Origin: Planctomycetaceae bacterium
Lineage (GTDB): Bacteria; Planctomycetota; Planctomycetia; Planctomycetales; Planctomycetaceae
Assembly: GCA_002724315.1 (NCBI GenBank)
Contig: PBOJ01000123.1
Span: 1-63,078, forward strand
Direction: 5' to 3'
DNA length: 63,078 nucleotides
The translations under genes were made by a program, and so were the position numbers. A model generated the notes under the pieces. It worked only from the letters and a program-made list of their open reading frames with translations. It was not told the origin of the DNA and did not search any database. Numbering within the stretch: the stretch's first letter is position 1; every line of letters begins with the position of its first letter. Shown here in pieces: positions 27,893 to 35,997 of this stretch.

Positions 27893-28909
27893 ATGAGATT
27901 GCCCGCACTCGTCCAGCCAATTCTCCTGGCTTCCGTCTTTTGTTCAGCAACGTACGCGGAACGACCGTACCGCGTGTTCGAGAAAACGAACACTGTTGTG
28001 CTCGATGTCGGTGGCCGGGGAAAGTTTGACTCCACGCAGGCCAAGTACCCGAGCATTCTTCGCGTCGGGGAGTCGTGGTGGATGTGGTACAACGGCCGTA
28101 CCGACGATCGCTTTACTGGGTCCATTGGCCTGGCGACCAGCAAAGACGGGGTCCGCTGGGAAAAGCAGAACAACGGCACTCCTGTCTTCAAACACGGTAA
28201 GCCCGGCACGTTCGACTCCACGAAAGTCGACCATCCCACCGTCCTGCGTTTCGGTGGCAAGTTCCACATGTGGTATACCGCCGGCGACGCTGCCAGCCGC
28301 TACACGATCGGCTACGCCACCAGTGATGATGGCAAACAGTGGGAACGCCAGAACGGTGGTCGGCCGGTTTTGGGTGCGGGCAAAAAAGGGCAATTCGACG
28401 ACCAGGTGGTGCTGCATCCGGCGGTTGCCCGCGACCAGCGTGGCCTCCTGCATCTCTGGTACAACGGTGTGGGGCCACAGAAGTCGTTTCGGGTTGGTCA
28501 TGCCACCAGCCGTGACGGCATTCACTGGACCCGCAGCAACCAGGGGCAACCGGTACTCAACCCGAGTCGGGTCGGGTCGTTTGACGAGGGATACGTCTAT
28601 AACGTCTTCGTCATGACTGAAGGCGACAAGTTCCACATGTGGTACAGCGCCTGGGCCAAGAACGATCGGACGACCGGTCCGAACCACAATGGCATTGTTC
28701 ACGCCGTCAGCCAGGATGGTGACCATTGGGTCAAGGATCCCGTTCCAACACTCACCAACGGACCCTCGGGCAGCATCGACGAATACGCGTGTTTTGCCTG
28801 CTACCTGGTTCGCCGCGATCGTCGTTGGTGGATGTATTATTCGACTGCTGTTGGCAAGGGGGGCAGGTTCTACCGCGTGTCATTAGCGAAGAGCCGCCGC
28901 GGAGAATGA
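27893..28909 (+). CDS. Secreted five-bladed propeller (GH43/GH130-like)
   Basis: A 338-aa exported protein (signal peptide MRLPALVQPILLASVFCSATYA). It has four or five tandem units of about 60 residues. Each has a W-M-W-Y/H-M-W-Y strand followed by an A-T-S-x-D-G-x-x-W turn: GLATSKDGVRWEK, GYATSDDGKQWER, GHATSRDGIHWTR and HAVSQDGDHWVK. The pattern G-x-F-D precedes several blades (KFDSTQ, TFDSTK, QFDDQV, SFDEGY), which is common in GH43/GH130-type propellers, where such Asp residues sit round the central cavity. I cannot assign the catalytic acid and base. Probably a glycan-active or glycan-binding extracellular protein. Confidence 0.78.
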   Translation: MRLPALVQPILLASVFCSATYAERPYRVFEKTNTVVLDVGGRGKFDSTQAKYPSILRVGESWWMWYNGRTDDRFTGSIGLATSKDGVRWEKQNNGTPVFKHGKPGTFDSTKVDHPTVLRFGGKFHMWYTAGDAASRYTIGYATSDDGKQWERQNGGRPVLGAGKKGQFDDQVVLHPAVARDQRGLLHLWYNGVGPQKSFRVGHATSRDGIHWTRSNQGQPVLNPSRVGSFDEGYVYNVFVMTEGDKFHMWYSAWAKNDRTTGPNHNGIVHAVSQDGDHWVKDPVPTLTNGPSGSIDEYACFACYLVRRDRRWWMYYSTAVGKGGRFYRVSLAKSRRGE

Positions 28910-29043
28910 ACCGCCGTTGATGTGCACGACGGAAAAGCCGTGGGCATTGGCCGACTGGTCTGGATGCCCGGGACGGCGGACACTGCGAGGAAACGGCACG
29001 AGTCGCCCAGCGAAGTGACATCGCGACAGAAGAGGGCACCGAA

Positions 29044-30249
29044 ATGAAAGACCAGCAAGACGGGTCTCGCCGTCGATTCCTGGAGCACTCGGCGAAAGCG
29101 GCGACGGGCGTTCTGGGGTACGCATCCATTCATCGGCCGCAGTCGGTGAATGCCGCGGAGGTGGATCGATCCATTTCCGTCAAAACACCAACTGGCGTTC
29201 GGCAGACCAGCGTTCTGTTTGACCCTCGGCAATACACCGCTTTTCCCCATGTGGTGAAACTCGAGGGCCAGGAGTTGCTGATGGCATTTCGCCAGGCTCC
29301 CAGCCAAAAGCGAGTGCGGCACACGCACCCCCGGAGCGTGATCACGGTGATCCGTTCCTATGACGGTGGCGAGACCTGGGACGTTGAGAACGCCGCTCAG
29401 CTTGCTGCCGGAGGGGGGCAGGAGTTTGCGCCGATCCACCTGGGCCGGGGACAGGTGGGCGGGCTGTTGGCCATGCATTCCGTCGTTCCCGTGAGAGAAG
29501 CCGAGCGGGCATCGATTCCGCATCGACACAAACACGAATACCCGTTTGCAAACGTCGGTGGATTCTGGTGCTGGAGCGAGAATTCGGGACTCACGTGGTC
29601 ACTGCATCACAACGTGCTGTTCGCACCGCGTCTGCAGACCTGTTCGAAACCGATCCGGCTTTCCTCGGGGACTCTGCTCGCACCCTGCTACGGAGCACTC
29701 GGGACAGGCCTCGGGGGTTTGTCCTCCAATGTCGTCTACCGATCGGATGACAACGGTCGAACCTGGTCCCCGCCCACCGTGATCGCCAAAGGAACAAAGA
29801 CGACTCGCGTCTACTATGAACCCGGGCTCGTCGATATGGGAGCAGGACACATCGTGGCCCTGCACCGCACTGGCCAGTGCCAGGACGGCCGTTCCGGCCT
29901 GTTCTGGCGGAATGAATCGCGGGATGGTGGCAAGACCTGGACGGATCCCGTGGAAACGAACATCACGTCCGGCGCATGCCCCCGGCTGCTCAAGCTCTCC
30001 GACGGTCGGCTGCTGCTGACCTTTGGTCGGCGTTTTGCACCGTTTGGACTGTACGCACGGCTGAGCGACGATGCGGGACGGACATGGGGGCCAACCTCCT
30101 GGTTACTGCGGTCCGCTCCGGATCGCAACCAGGGGTACAGTTCGTCGCTGGAATTGAAGCCGGGTCGTGTCTTCACGGCGTGCTACGCCCGCAACAAAAA
30201 TGGAGTGACCGGGATCACTGGCACGTTCTGGAAGACGCCCCCGAGGTGA
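29044..30249 (+). CDS. Tat-exported sialidase-like BNR protein
   Basis: A 401-aa protein with a twin-arginine leader (GSRRRFLEHSAKAATGVLGY at residues 7-26) and cleavage near VNA-A. Asp boxes are SYDGGETW, SENSGLTW, SDDNGRTW, SRDGGKTW and SDDAGRTW, marking a sialidase-type six-bladed propeller. A conserved Arg (LMAFRQAP, near residue 84) lies where sialidases carry the first Arg of their triad. It is distinct from the sialidase-like gene at 20027, which uses a Sec signal. It lies about 135 bases after the previous propeller gene and 155 before the next, all on the same strand. The likely substrate is an extracellular glycan, perhaps not sialic acid. Confidence 0.8.
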   Translation: MKDQQDGSRRRFLEHSAKAATGVLGYASIHRPQSVNAAEVDRSISVKTPTGVRQTSVLFDPRQYTAFPHVVKLEGQELLMAFRQAPSQKRVRHTHPRSVITVIRSYDGGETWDVENAAQLAAGGGQEFAPIHLGRGQVGGLLAMHSVVPVREAERASIPHRHKHEYPFANVGGFWCWSENSGLTWSLHHNVLFAPRLQTCSKPIRLSSGTLLAPCYGALGTGLGGLSSNVVYRSDDNGRTWSPPTVIAKGTKTTRVYYEPGLVDMGAGHIVALHRTGQCQDGRSGLFWRNESRDGGKTWTDPVETNITSGACPRLLKLSDGRLLLTFGRRFAPFGLYARLSDDAGRTWGPTSWLLRSAPDRNQGYSSSLELKPGRVFTACYARNKNGVTGITGTFWKTPPR

Positions 30250-30404
30250 TCCCGGGCTGTGCGTCGAGATTGGTCCGGCCAGACAGCGTTGGCCAAGCCT
30301 TCGGAGTTCGACTGTCCCACCGTGAGCATGCCGGATGGCTGGTTGTGGTGTACGCTAAGAGCTTATCCCGCCGGCAACGGCTAATTCTCGGTCTCCCGAA
30401 CGAA

Positions 30405-33155
30405 ATGACAAGACGAATGCACATGACACATCGAGAAGTCTGTTTCTGGACGCTGGCTGTCACGATTTCTCTTTCGATGGCTGGCACGCGTGTCGTCGCG
30501 AAGCCAACCCTGCCGACCAAGGCCAAGAACGTCCGAAAAATTGTGAGCGACGGCCGTCACAACGCATTCGCCGCCTTCGTGAAGTGGCAAGACCAGTATT
30601 GGCTGGCATTCCGAAAAGGGACGGGCCACGTGGCTCGGGACGGGGACCTGGCTGTCATCCGTTCCTCGGACACCATGACCTGGAAGCCATCGATCACGCT
30701 CGACGTATCCGGCGACGATCGGGACGCGCAACTGCTGGCAACCCCCAAACGCCTCTTCCTTTATATCAACAGTCTCAATGGTGGCCGTTTCCATGTTTCT
30801 GTGAGTCATACCGATGATGGCCGGGCATGGAGCAAGCCTCAACCGGTCTACCGAGACGGCTTCATTCTCTGGAAACCCATTCAGCACAAGGGACGGTACT
30901 ACGCCGCCGCCCACCGGCCTGGCCCGAACTCGAGTCGCGAATCTCACCTGGTCACGTCCACCGATGGCATCGAATGGACCAAGGTATCGACGATTCGTGC
31001 CGGACAGGGGGAGAGCGAGACCACTCTGCACTTTGGTGCCGACGGACGTTTGACCGCCTTCCTGAGGTCACAGGTCACCGTCGGGGGAGCGATTCTCGAA
31101 TCGCTTCCTCCGTACGCCAAGTGGACCGAACGCCCGGCCGGAGTGCATCTGTCGGGCCAAGCCGTTCACACTTTTGGTGGGGTCACCTACCTGATGGGCC
31201 GCTACCTGGGCTACGACCCACCCGTCCCGGCTTCCACACCGCGGTCCCAGGTTGGCGGGCGTCGTCTCGACCAGGCCACGATGATCTACACCTTTGAGAG
31301 CGGTAAGCTCCGTCCGTACTGCCTGCTGGGGCCGCTCGACGGCAACCACGACAGTTCCTACGCCGCCGCGGTCGAGGACGGCGACGACATGCTGGTGGTC
31401 TTTCACCGGGCGGCTCATCCCTACGCGGGGGAGTTTCGTTTCAAGGATGCGGCGGACATCTTTCTGGCGCGTGTTCCGCTGAAGCCCTCACGTGACGACT
31501 CGGCCGGGAAGATCCCCGGACACACTCGCATCGTGATCCAGGGGGCCGACGATGTCATCGACGGCTCAGTCAGTACGACCAACGCGGCCTCGTTCTCTCA
31601 ACCGACGCTCAAGGCCAACGGCTATGCCTGGTCGTCCTACGAAACCGTGCTCATGCGTTTCAAACTGGACCGGATTGCGCCATCCCGGCATGGCCGATTG
31701 AAGAAGGCTGTTCTCAGGTTGCACGTGGTCACCGCCAAGAATCCCAAAAAGAAAATCACGACCGTCGCACCGACGGACATCGCGTGGAACCACAAGGCCA
31801 ACTTTCGCTCGCCACTGGGCAACAAATCCACCTGGCCCGTTCGCCAGGAGCACGCCAATATCAATTACGCGATGCGGCCGGGTCTGGTGTCCCGTCGCGT
31901 CATCGAGAAACCGGGGGTCGTGGAGTTTGACGTCACCGGCATAGTGGAACGCTGGCTGTTTCAGGATATGGACAACCTCGGCCTGATGATCACGGCCAGT
32001 CCTCCGATTTTCGGTCAACCTGATCAGGGCAGTTGGCTGCTGGCTTTCGCCTCAACCGAGGCCAAGAGCAAATACCGCCCTGCCCTGGTCATCGATCTGC
32101 AGGGCACTCCGCCGGATCCCGCCGAGGCCAACAAAAATGCGCTGGCACTGTTTCCCTCTGCTCAACTCGCCCCGGTCCGGGATCCTTACCACTTCGTCTA
32201 TTACAGCGTCGGATCGCAGAAGATGTGGAAACAACTGCCGACGATCAACATGACCACCTACGACAGTTTCGGCACATGGCTCGCGCCCCGCGGCGTCATG
32301 AACCTGGCGTGGGCAGACGGCGGCCCCGTCGACTGGCTCCGCACCAAGGCGGCCTACTCGACGTACTACACCGGCACGGCACGAAACCACCCGCTGGGGT
32401 TCTGTGGACACGAGTCCAATCTGCAAGGCGAGCAGGCCGGTTGGCTGTCGGACGCTTTTCGGGCGGCGAAGCGGAGTTATCCGGATCGCTTTCTGGCTTA
32501 CTACTACAGGGGCGAGTCTCACATGGCCCAGTTGGCTGGGGAAGGTCATGTGGATCTGTTGATCCAGGAAGGGTACACGCACATGTACAAGAAGATTCCC
32601 CGAAAGGGATTTGCCATCGGTATGGCAGGTATCAAGCATCGCATCGACACGGCCCGCAAACATGGTGCCATCCAACGTCACGTGGTGATGCTCGGGCACA
32701 TCTGCAAGTCGAACGAATACCATCCCGGCCATCAGTTGACTGCCGAGAAGATCGACCAGATGATCGGCGAATTGAGGCGGTATGCTCCGGAAATGCCGGG
32801 CATTGGTTTTTACGGCCTGGGCGGTGAGACGCTGGCCCTGGACTGTGACCGCCTGGCCCACAAACATTTTGTCGCCCCGGCCCCCAATGTTCTGATCCAG
32901 ACGCCGATGTTCGGACAGACGCTGACGACACCCCATGTCACGATCCAGGCCCGTGCGACGCCCAAAGACAAGCGGAAGATCACCGGATACCGCTGGTTCA
33001 TCGACAATCGCCTTGTCGCCACAACCAAGACACCGGAATACACGTGGGATTTGCGAGGCGACCATCCAGGGCATCACACCGTGACTGTCCACGCGATTGA
33101 CAATGGCTGGAATCGCGCCGCTTCGCAGATCGCAGTCCGAGTCGCCAGGCCTTGA
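30405..33155 (+). CDS. Large secreted multidomain protein (BNR + DNRLRE + unknown barrel-like + Ig)
   Basis: A 916-aa exported protein; the start is 30405, or 30423 two Mets later (HREVCFWTLAVTISLSMAG is the signal core). Residues about 35-360 are a propeller with AVIRSSDTMTWK, SHTDDGRAW and TSTDGIEWTK turns. Residues about 372-560 match the DNRLRE type of carbohydrate-binding beta-sandwich (DDVIDGSVSTTN, VLMRFKLDRI, IAWNHKANF, VEFDVTGIVERWL). Residues about 580-822 look alpha/beta like a TIM barrel (TYDSFGTWLAPRGVMN, DRFLAYYYRGES, GIGFYGLGGETLALDCD), but I do not know the family. Residues about 825-916 are an Ig/PKD-like domain (HHTVTVHAIDNGWN). The order suggests binding and processing of a complex glycan. 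Confidence 0.75.
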   Translation: MTRRMHMTHREVCFWTLAVTISLSMAGTRVVAKPTLPTKAKNVRKIVSDGRHNAFAAFVKWQDQYWLAFRKGTGHVARDGDLAVIRSSDTMTWKPSITLDVSGDDRDAQLLATPKRLFLYINSLNGGRFHVSVSHTDDGRAWSKPQPVYRDGFILWKPIQHKGRYYAAAHRPGPNSSRESHLVTSTDGIEWTKVSTIRAGQGESETTLHFGADGRLTAFLRSQVTVGGAILESLPPYAKWTERPAGVHLSGQAVHTFGGVTYLMGRYLGYDPPVPASTPRSQVGGRRLDQATMIYTFESGKLRPYCLLGPLDGNHDSSYAAAVEDGDDMLVVFHRAAHPYAGEFRFKDAADIFLARVPLKPSRDDSAGKIPGHTRIVIQGADDVIDGSVSTTNAASFSQPTLKANGYAWSSYETVLMRFKLDRIAPSRHGRLKKAVLRLHVVTAKNPKKKITTVAPTDIAWNHKANFRSPLGNKSTWPVRQEHANINYAMRPGLVSRRVIEKPGVVEFDVTGIVERWLFQDMDNLGLMITASPPIFGQPDQGSWLLAFASTEAKSKYRPALVIDLQGTPPDPAEANKNALALFPSAQLAPVRDPYHFVYYSVGSQKMWKQLPTINMTTYDSFGTWLAPRGVMNLAWADGGPVDWLRTKAAYSTYYTGTARNHPLGFCGHESNLQGEQAGWLSDAFRAAKRSYPDRFLAYYYRGESHMAQLAGEGHVDLLIQEGYTHMYKKIPRKGFAIGMAGIKHRIDTARKHGAIQRHVVMLGHICKSNEYHPGHQLTAEKIDQMIGELRRYAPEMPGIGFYGLGGETLALDCDRLAHKHFVAPAPNVLIQTPMFGQTLTTPHVTIQARATPKDKRKITGYRWFIDNRLVATTKTPEYTWDLRGDHPGHHTVTVHAIDNGWNRAASQIAVRVARP

Positions 33156-33315
33156 TCCGGCCGGTAGAACGCTTCAGCCGAGGAGCAGAGACCGGGGCGA
33201 TGGCGGCACTTGCCTCCCGAACAGGACTGGAGCCTGCCAGTCCGCTGTTACGAGTGTGCCGGTTGGGCTCCGGATGCACTTGAGTCCACAATGTGGCCCA
33301 GATCGAGACCAGGAA

Positions 33316-34824
33316 ATGGATCGAAACATCACGAAGCAGAATCGTCTTTCACGAACCATGGGATTGATCGTTGTCTTCGCTTCGGTCGTCAGTGGCAATG
33401 CGGCAGAGCCAATCGATATTGGGTCGAGACGCGAGCTGTTTGTGGATGATCACCTGATCGAACGGATCAGTGGAACGGGAGCACTTCGATTGCACCACCC
33501 GATTCCGAGGGAGGTCTCAATCGTCCACGATGCGCCATGGGAGGGCACGGCGTCGGGGTCACACACCGTGTTCCAGGACGGTGACCGTTACCGGATGTAC
33601 TACCGCGGGTGGAACTTCTGGTTTGCCAAGGGCATGCTTCATTTCAGCAAGCCTGTTACGTGCTACGCGGAGAGCAAGGACGGGATTCACTGGAAGAAAC
33701 CGGACCTGGGCCTGGTCGAATTCGAAGGATCAAAGAAGAACAACATCATCCGAAATGGAATTGGCGGTCTGAATTTTGCTCCGTTCATTGACCACAACCC
33801 GGCTTGTCCTCCCGAAGCTCGCTACAAGGCCGTTGGGGGCGTTCTCGCCGAAGGGGGAATGCATGTGTTCAAGTCCGGGGACGGAATCCGTTGGTCGCCG
33901 ATCCAGCAGAACGCCGTGTTGACCAAGGGACCGTTCGATTCCGTCAATCTCGCATTCTGGGATTCGATGGCTGGAAAATATCGGGCCTATCGGAGATGGA
34001 TCACCGGGGGGCGACGGGCCATTCGTACGATCTCTTCGCACGATCTCATCCACTGGAAGCAGGCGGCCGATCTCACCTTCGCGGATTCGCCGAAAGAGGA
34101 GTTGTACGAAAATCACGTGTTTCCCTATCCACGTGCACCGCACATCCTGTTGGGACTGCCAACCCGGTACATCGAACGTGGCTGGTCCCCATCGATGAAA
34201 GCCCTGCCCGACCCCGAAGACAGGGCCGAGCGTGCAGCCCTCAGCGAACGATTCGGGACCGCACTGACTGAAACACTCTTGATGGCCAGCCGAGACGGAG
34301 TCCATTTCAAGCGATGGAACGAGGCGTTTTTGCGGCCAGGGGCTCAACGACCGGGAACCTGGCAATACGGAAATCAACACGTGGCGTGGCAGATTGTCGA
34401 GACACGGTCCGCGTTGCCGGGAGCGGCCCCAGAGCTGTCCATCTACGGTCCGGAACGTTACTGGAAAGGAAAAGGGGGCGTGCTGAGACGATACACGCTG
34501 CGCATGGACGGGTTTGTGTCCGCCTCGGCTGGGTGGAAAGGCGGACAACTGCTGACAAAACCGCTCGTGTTTGACGGAACCGCTCTGGAAATCAACTTCT
34601 CGACATCCGCTGCCGGTTCGTTGCGGATTGAGATCCAGGACAAACAGGGGACTCCGATCGACGGTTTCCGGTTGTCGGATTGTCCGGTGATGTTTGGTGA
34701 TACCATCGACCGTCGGGTGACATGGACCGGCGGCGCCGCACTTTCCGCAATTGCCGGAAAACCTGTGCGGGTCTGTTTCGAGTTGAAGGACGCCGACCTG
34801 TACTCCTTCCGATTCACCCGGTAA
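33316..34824 (+). CDS. Secreted propeller with recurring C-terminal module
   Basis: A 502-aa protein; AGGA lies just before the ATG at 33316, and a second Met at 33358 gives a tighter signal peptide (MGLIVVFASVVSGNAAEP). Residues about 30-370 form a GH32/GH43-like five-bladed propeller: RRELFVDDHLIERISG near the start, then YRMYYRGWNFWF, AESKDGIHWKKPDLGLVEF, FKSGDGIRWSP, TISSHDLIHWKQ and ASRDGVHFKRW. The opening RELFVDDHLI is common in planctomycete propellers. Residues about 397-502 are the module shared with three other proteins here (MDGFVSASAG ... LEINFSTSAAGSLRIEI ... FRLSDC ... RRVTW ... LYSFRF). No catalytic residues assigned. Confidence 0.78.
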   Translation: MDRNITKQNRLSRTMGLIVVFASVVSGNAAEPIDIGSRRELFVDDHLIERISGTGALRLHHPIPREVSIVHDAPWEGTASGSHTVFQDGDRYRMYYRGWNFWFAKGMLHFSKPVTCYAESKDGIHWKKPDLGLVEFEGSKKNNIIRNGIGGLNFAPFIDHNPACPPEARYKAVGGVLAEGGMHVFKSGDGIRWSPIQQNAVLTKGPFDSVNLAFWDSMAGKYRAYRRWITGGRRAIRTISSHDLIHWKQAADLTFADSPKEELYENHVFPYPRAPHILLGLPTRYIERGWSPSMKALPDPEDRAERAALSERFGTALTETLLMASRDGVHFKRWNEAFLRPGAQRPGTWQYGNQHVAWQIVETRSALPGAAPELSIYGPERYWKGKGGVLRRYTLRMDGFVSASAGWKGGQLLTKPLVFDGTALEINFSTSAAGSLRIEIQDKQGTPIDGFRLSDCPVMFGDTIDRRVTWTGGAALSAIAGKPVRVCFELKDADLYSFRFTR

Positions 34825-34830
34825 CCGGCA

Positions 34831-35853
34831 TCACTCGTTCGACGGTCGGCGCCGTTTTGGTCGTTTGGGACGTGTCATGACACCAAAACGGATCACCTTG
34901 TCACCGTAGAGCGGATCATAGTAGTGGCCGCCTTCGCGGTAATCGGCGTTCCACTGACGAGTGCCGTCTTCTTTTGTGCGGTAGATGAACGGGGAGAGAT
35001 GTAACCGCTCTTTGTGCCATCGCCCGGTCTTGCCCGACGGGATTTCTGTGCCTCGCCCGTAGATCATCAAGCCGCCCTTGCCCCGGACTTCGAATTGCGG
35101 ACCGATCTTGCGGTGTTCGTGGCTCACGTTCATGAGCTTGTGACCCAGTTCATGAGCGATCGTGCGACCGCCCTTCCCTCCCTGCCGACACAACGTGATG
35201 ACACCGCGAATTCGACGAGGGATCCGTGTCTCGAACAAGTAGGCCGGAAGGGACAGGCCACCGGTTGGAATGGATTTGATTCGCGGCCGGTCTTTTACGG
35301 TCCGATCGTAATAGGCCATCCGTACCTGTTTCAGGTAAAGCAGGTAAATCGTTCGATGATTTTGGGCATGACGCTCAATGATGCCCTCGAAGGCGTTTGT
35401 GGCTTCCTTTGTCAATTTCCAGCCGGCTGAGCGAAAGCCCACGTACGTGTTGGTCTCTGGAGGTGCAGGGAATCCCGTGACGTCATTGGCCTGCACGGCG
35501 AGCCACGATGGGGGGACGATGGCCCGTCTGACCGACAGCAGCTTCAGTTGGACACCCGCCTTGGCAAAGATCTCCCTGGCACGCACAAAGGATGCGACCA
35601 GTTCATCGGGGGAGGCGACATAACCATGTGGCTTTCCGTCGGTTTCCCCCAGGTAAATCGCAACATCCACGGTTGCGACGCCAGACTTCAAGTCGCGGTT
35701 GATTGCAGCCGTATCGATCGACTTCAGGGCCTGGCAGACGACGGTGGGATTGCGGGTTCCGGGGTTGTCACCAGCTGCAACGGCCAACGAGATCGAAAGC
35801 GGAGAGAACGTGACAAACAGCAGGAAGCGGTAGCGAGTTGGCACACGGTACAC
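34831..35853 (-). CDS. Secreted zincin-type metalloprotease-like protein
   Basis: A 340-aa exported protein starting at a GTG at 35853. The start is supported by GGAGGT 7 bases upstream and by a signal peptide (YRVPTRYRFLLFVTFSPLSISLAVAA). The zinc site HELGH is at 234-238 and is followed by KLMNVSHEH. The third His comes seven residues after the second instead of the six of metzincins (HExxHxxGxxH), and the Gly is missing. The C-terminus is Arg/Lys/Pro-rich (KRPKRRR). It may be a protease or a carbohydrate-bound zincin; the substrate is unknown. It is divergent from the beta-helix gene at 35998, and the 144 bases between them hold two back-to-back promoters with the same hexamers. Confidence 0.7.
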   Translation of the reverse strand: MYRVPTRYRFLLFVTFSPLSISLAVAAGDNPGTRNPTVVCQALKSIDTAAINRDLKSGVATVDVAIYLGETDGKPHGYVASPDELVASFVRAREIFAKAGVQLKLLSVRRAIVPPSWLAVQANDVTGFPAPPETNTYVGFRSAGWKLTKEATNAFEGIIERHAQNHRTIYLLYLKQVRMAYYDRTVKDRPRIKSIPTGGLSLPAYLFETRIPRRIRGVITLCRQGGKGGRTIAHELGHKLMNVSHEHRKIGPQFEVRGKGGLMIYGRGTEIPSGKTGRWHKERLHLSPFIYRTKEDGTRQWNADYREGGHYYDPLYGDKVIRFGVMTRPKRPKRRRPSNE

Positions 35854-35898
35854 GGTGGAGACCTCCGCACGGTCGAGGGAGCCGAAACGCGACTTGCC

Positions 35899-35927
35899 AG
35901 CGTATCAGTGGCGCGGAGAGATGGCAA
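35899..35927 (-). promoter_or_regulatory. Promoter of the zincin gene (TTGCCA-17-TACGCT)
   Basis: Read on the minus strand, TTGCCA (35927-35922), a 17-base spacer and TACGCT (35904-35899) form a sigma-70-type promoter. It leaves a leader of about 40 bases that contains GGAGGT before the GTG at 35853. The same two boxes with identical spacing recur at 42357-42385 inside a longer conserved element. Confidence 0.55.
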
Positions 35928-35962
35928 AATGGTGGGCGTCGACCACACGACGCCACACCGTT

Positions 35963-35991
35963 TTGCGATGACCGGTGAGCCTTGATACGCT
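35963..35991 (+). promoter_or_regulatory. Promoter of the beta-helix gene (TTGCGA-17-TACGCT)
   Basis: TTGCGA (35963-35968), 17 bases, TACGCT (35986-35991). The -10 box ends only 6 bases before the ATG at 35998, so transcription would start at or next to the start codon and the mRNA would be leaderless. Confidence 0.5.
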
Positions 35992-35997
35992 GCGACG

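Noticed and set aside
32052..33092. 346-codon minus-strand open frame
   Set aside because: Mirror frame of the 916-aa protein; low-complexity shadow text without motifs.
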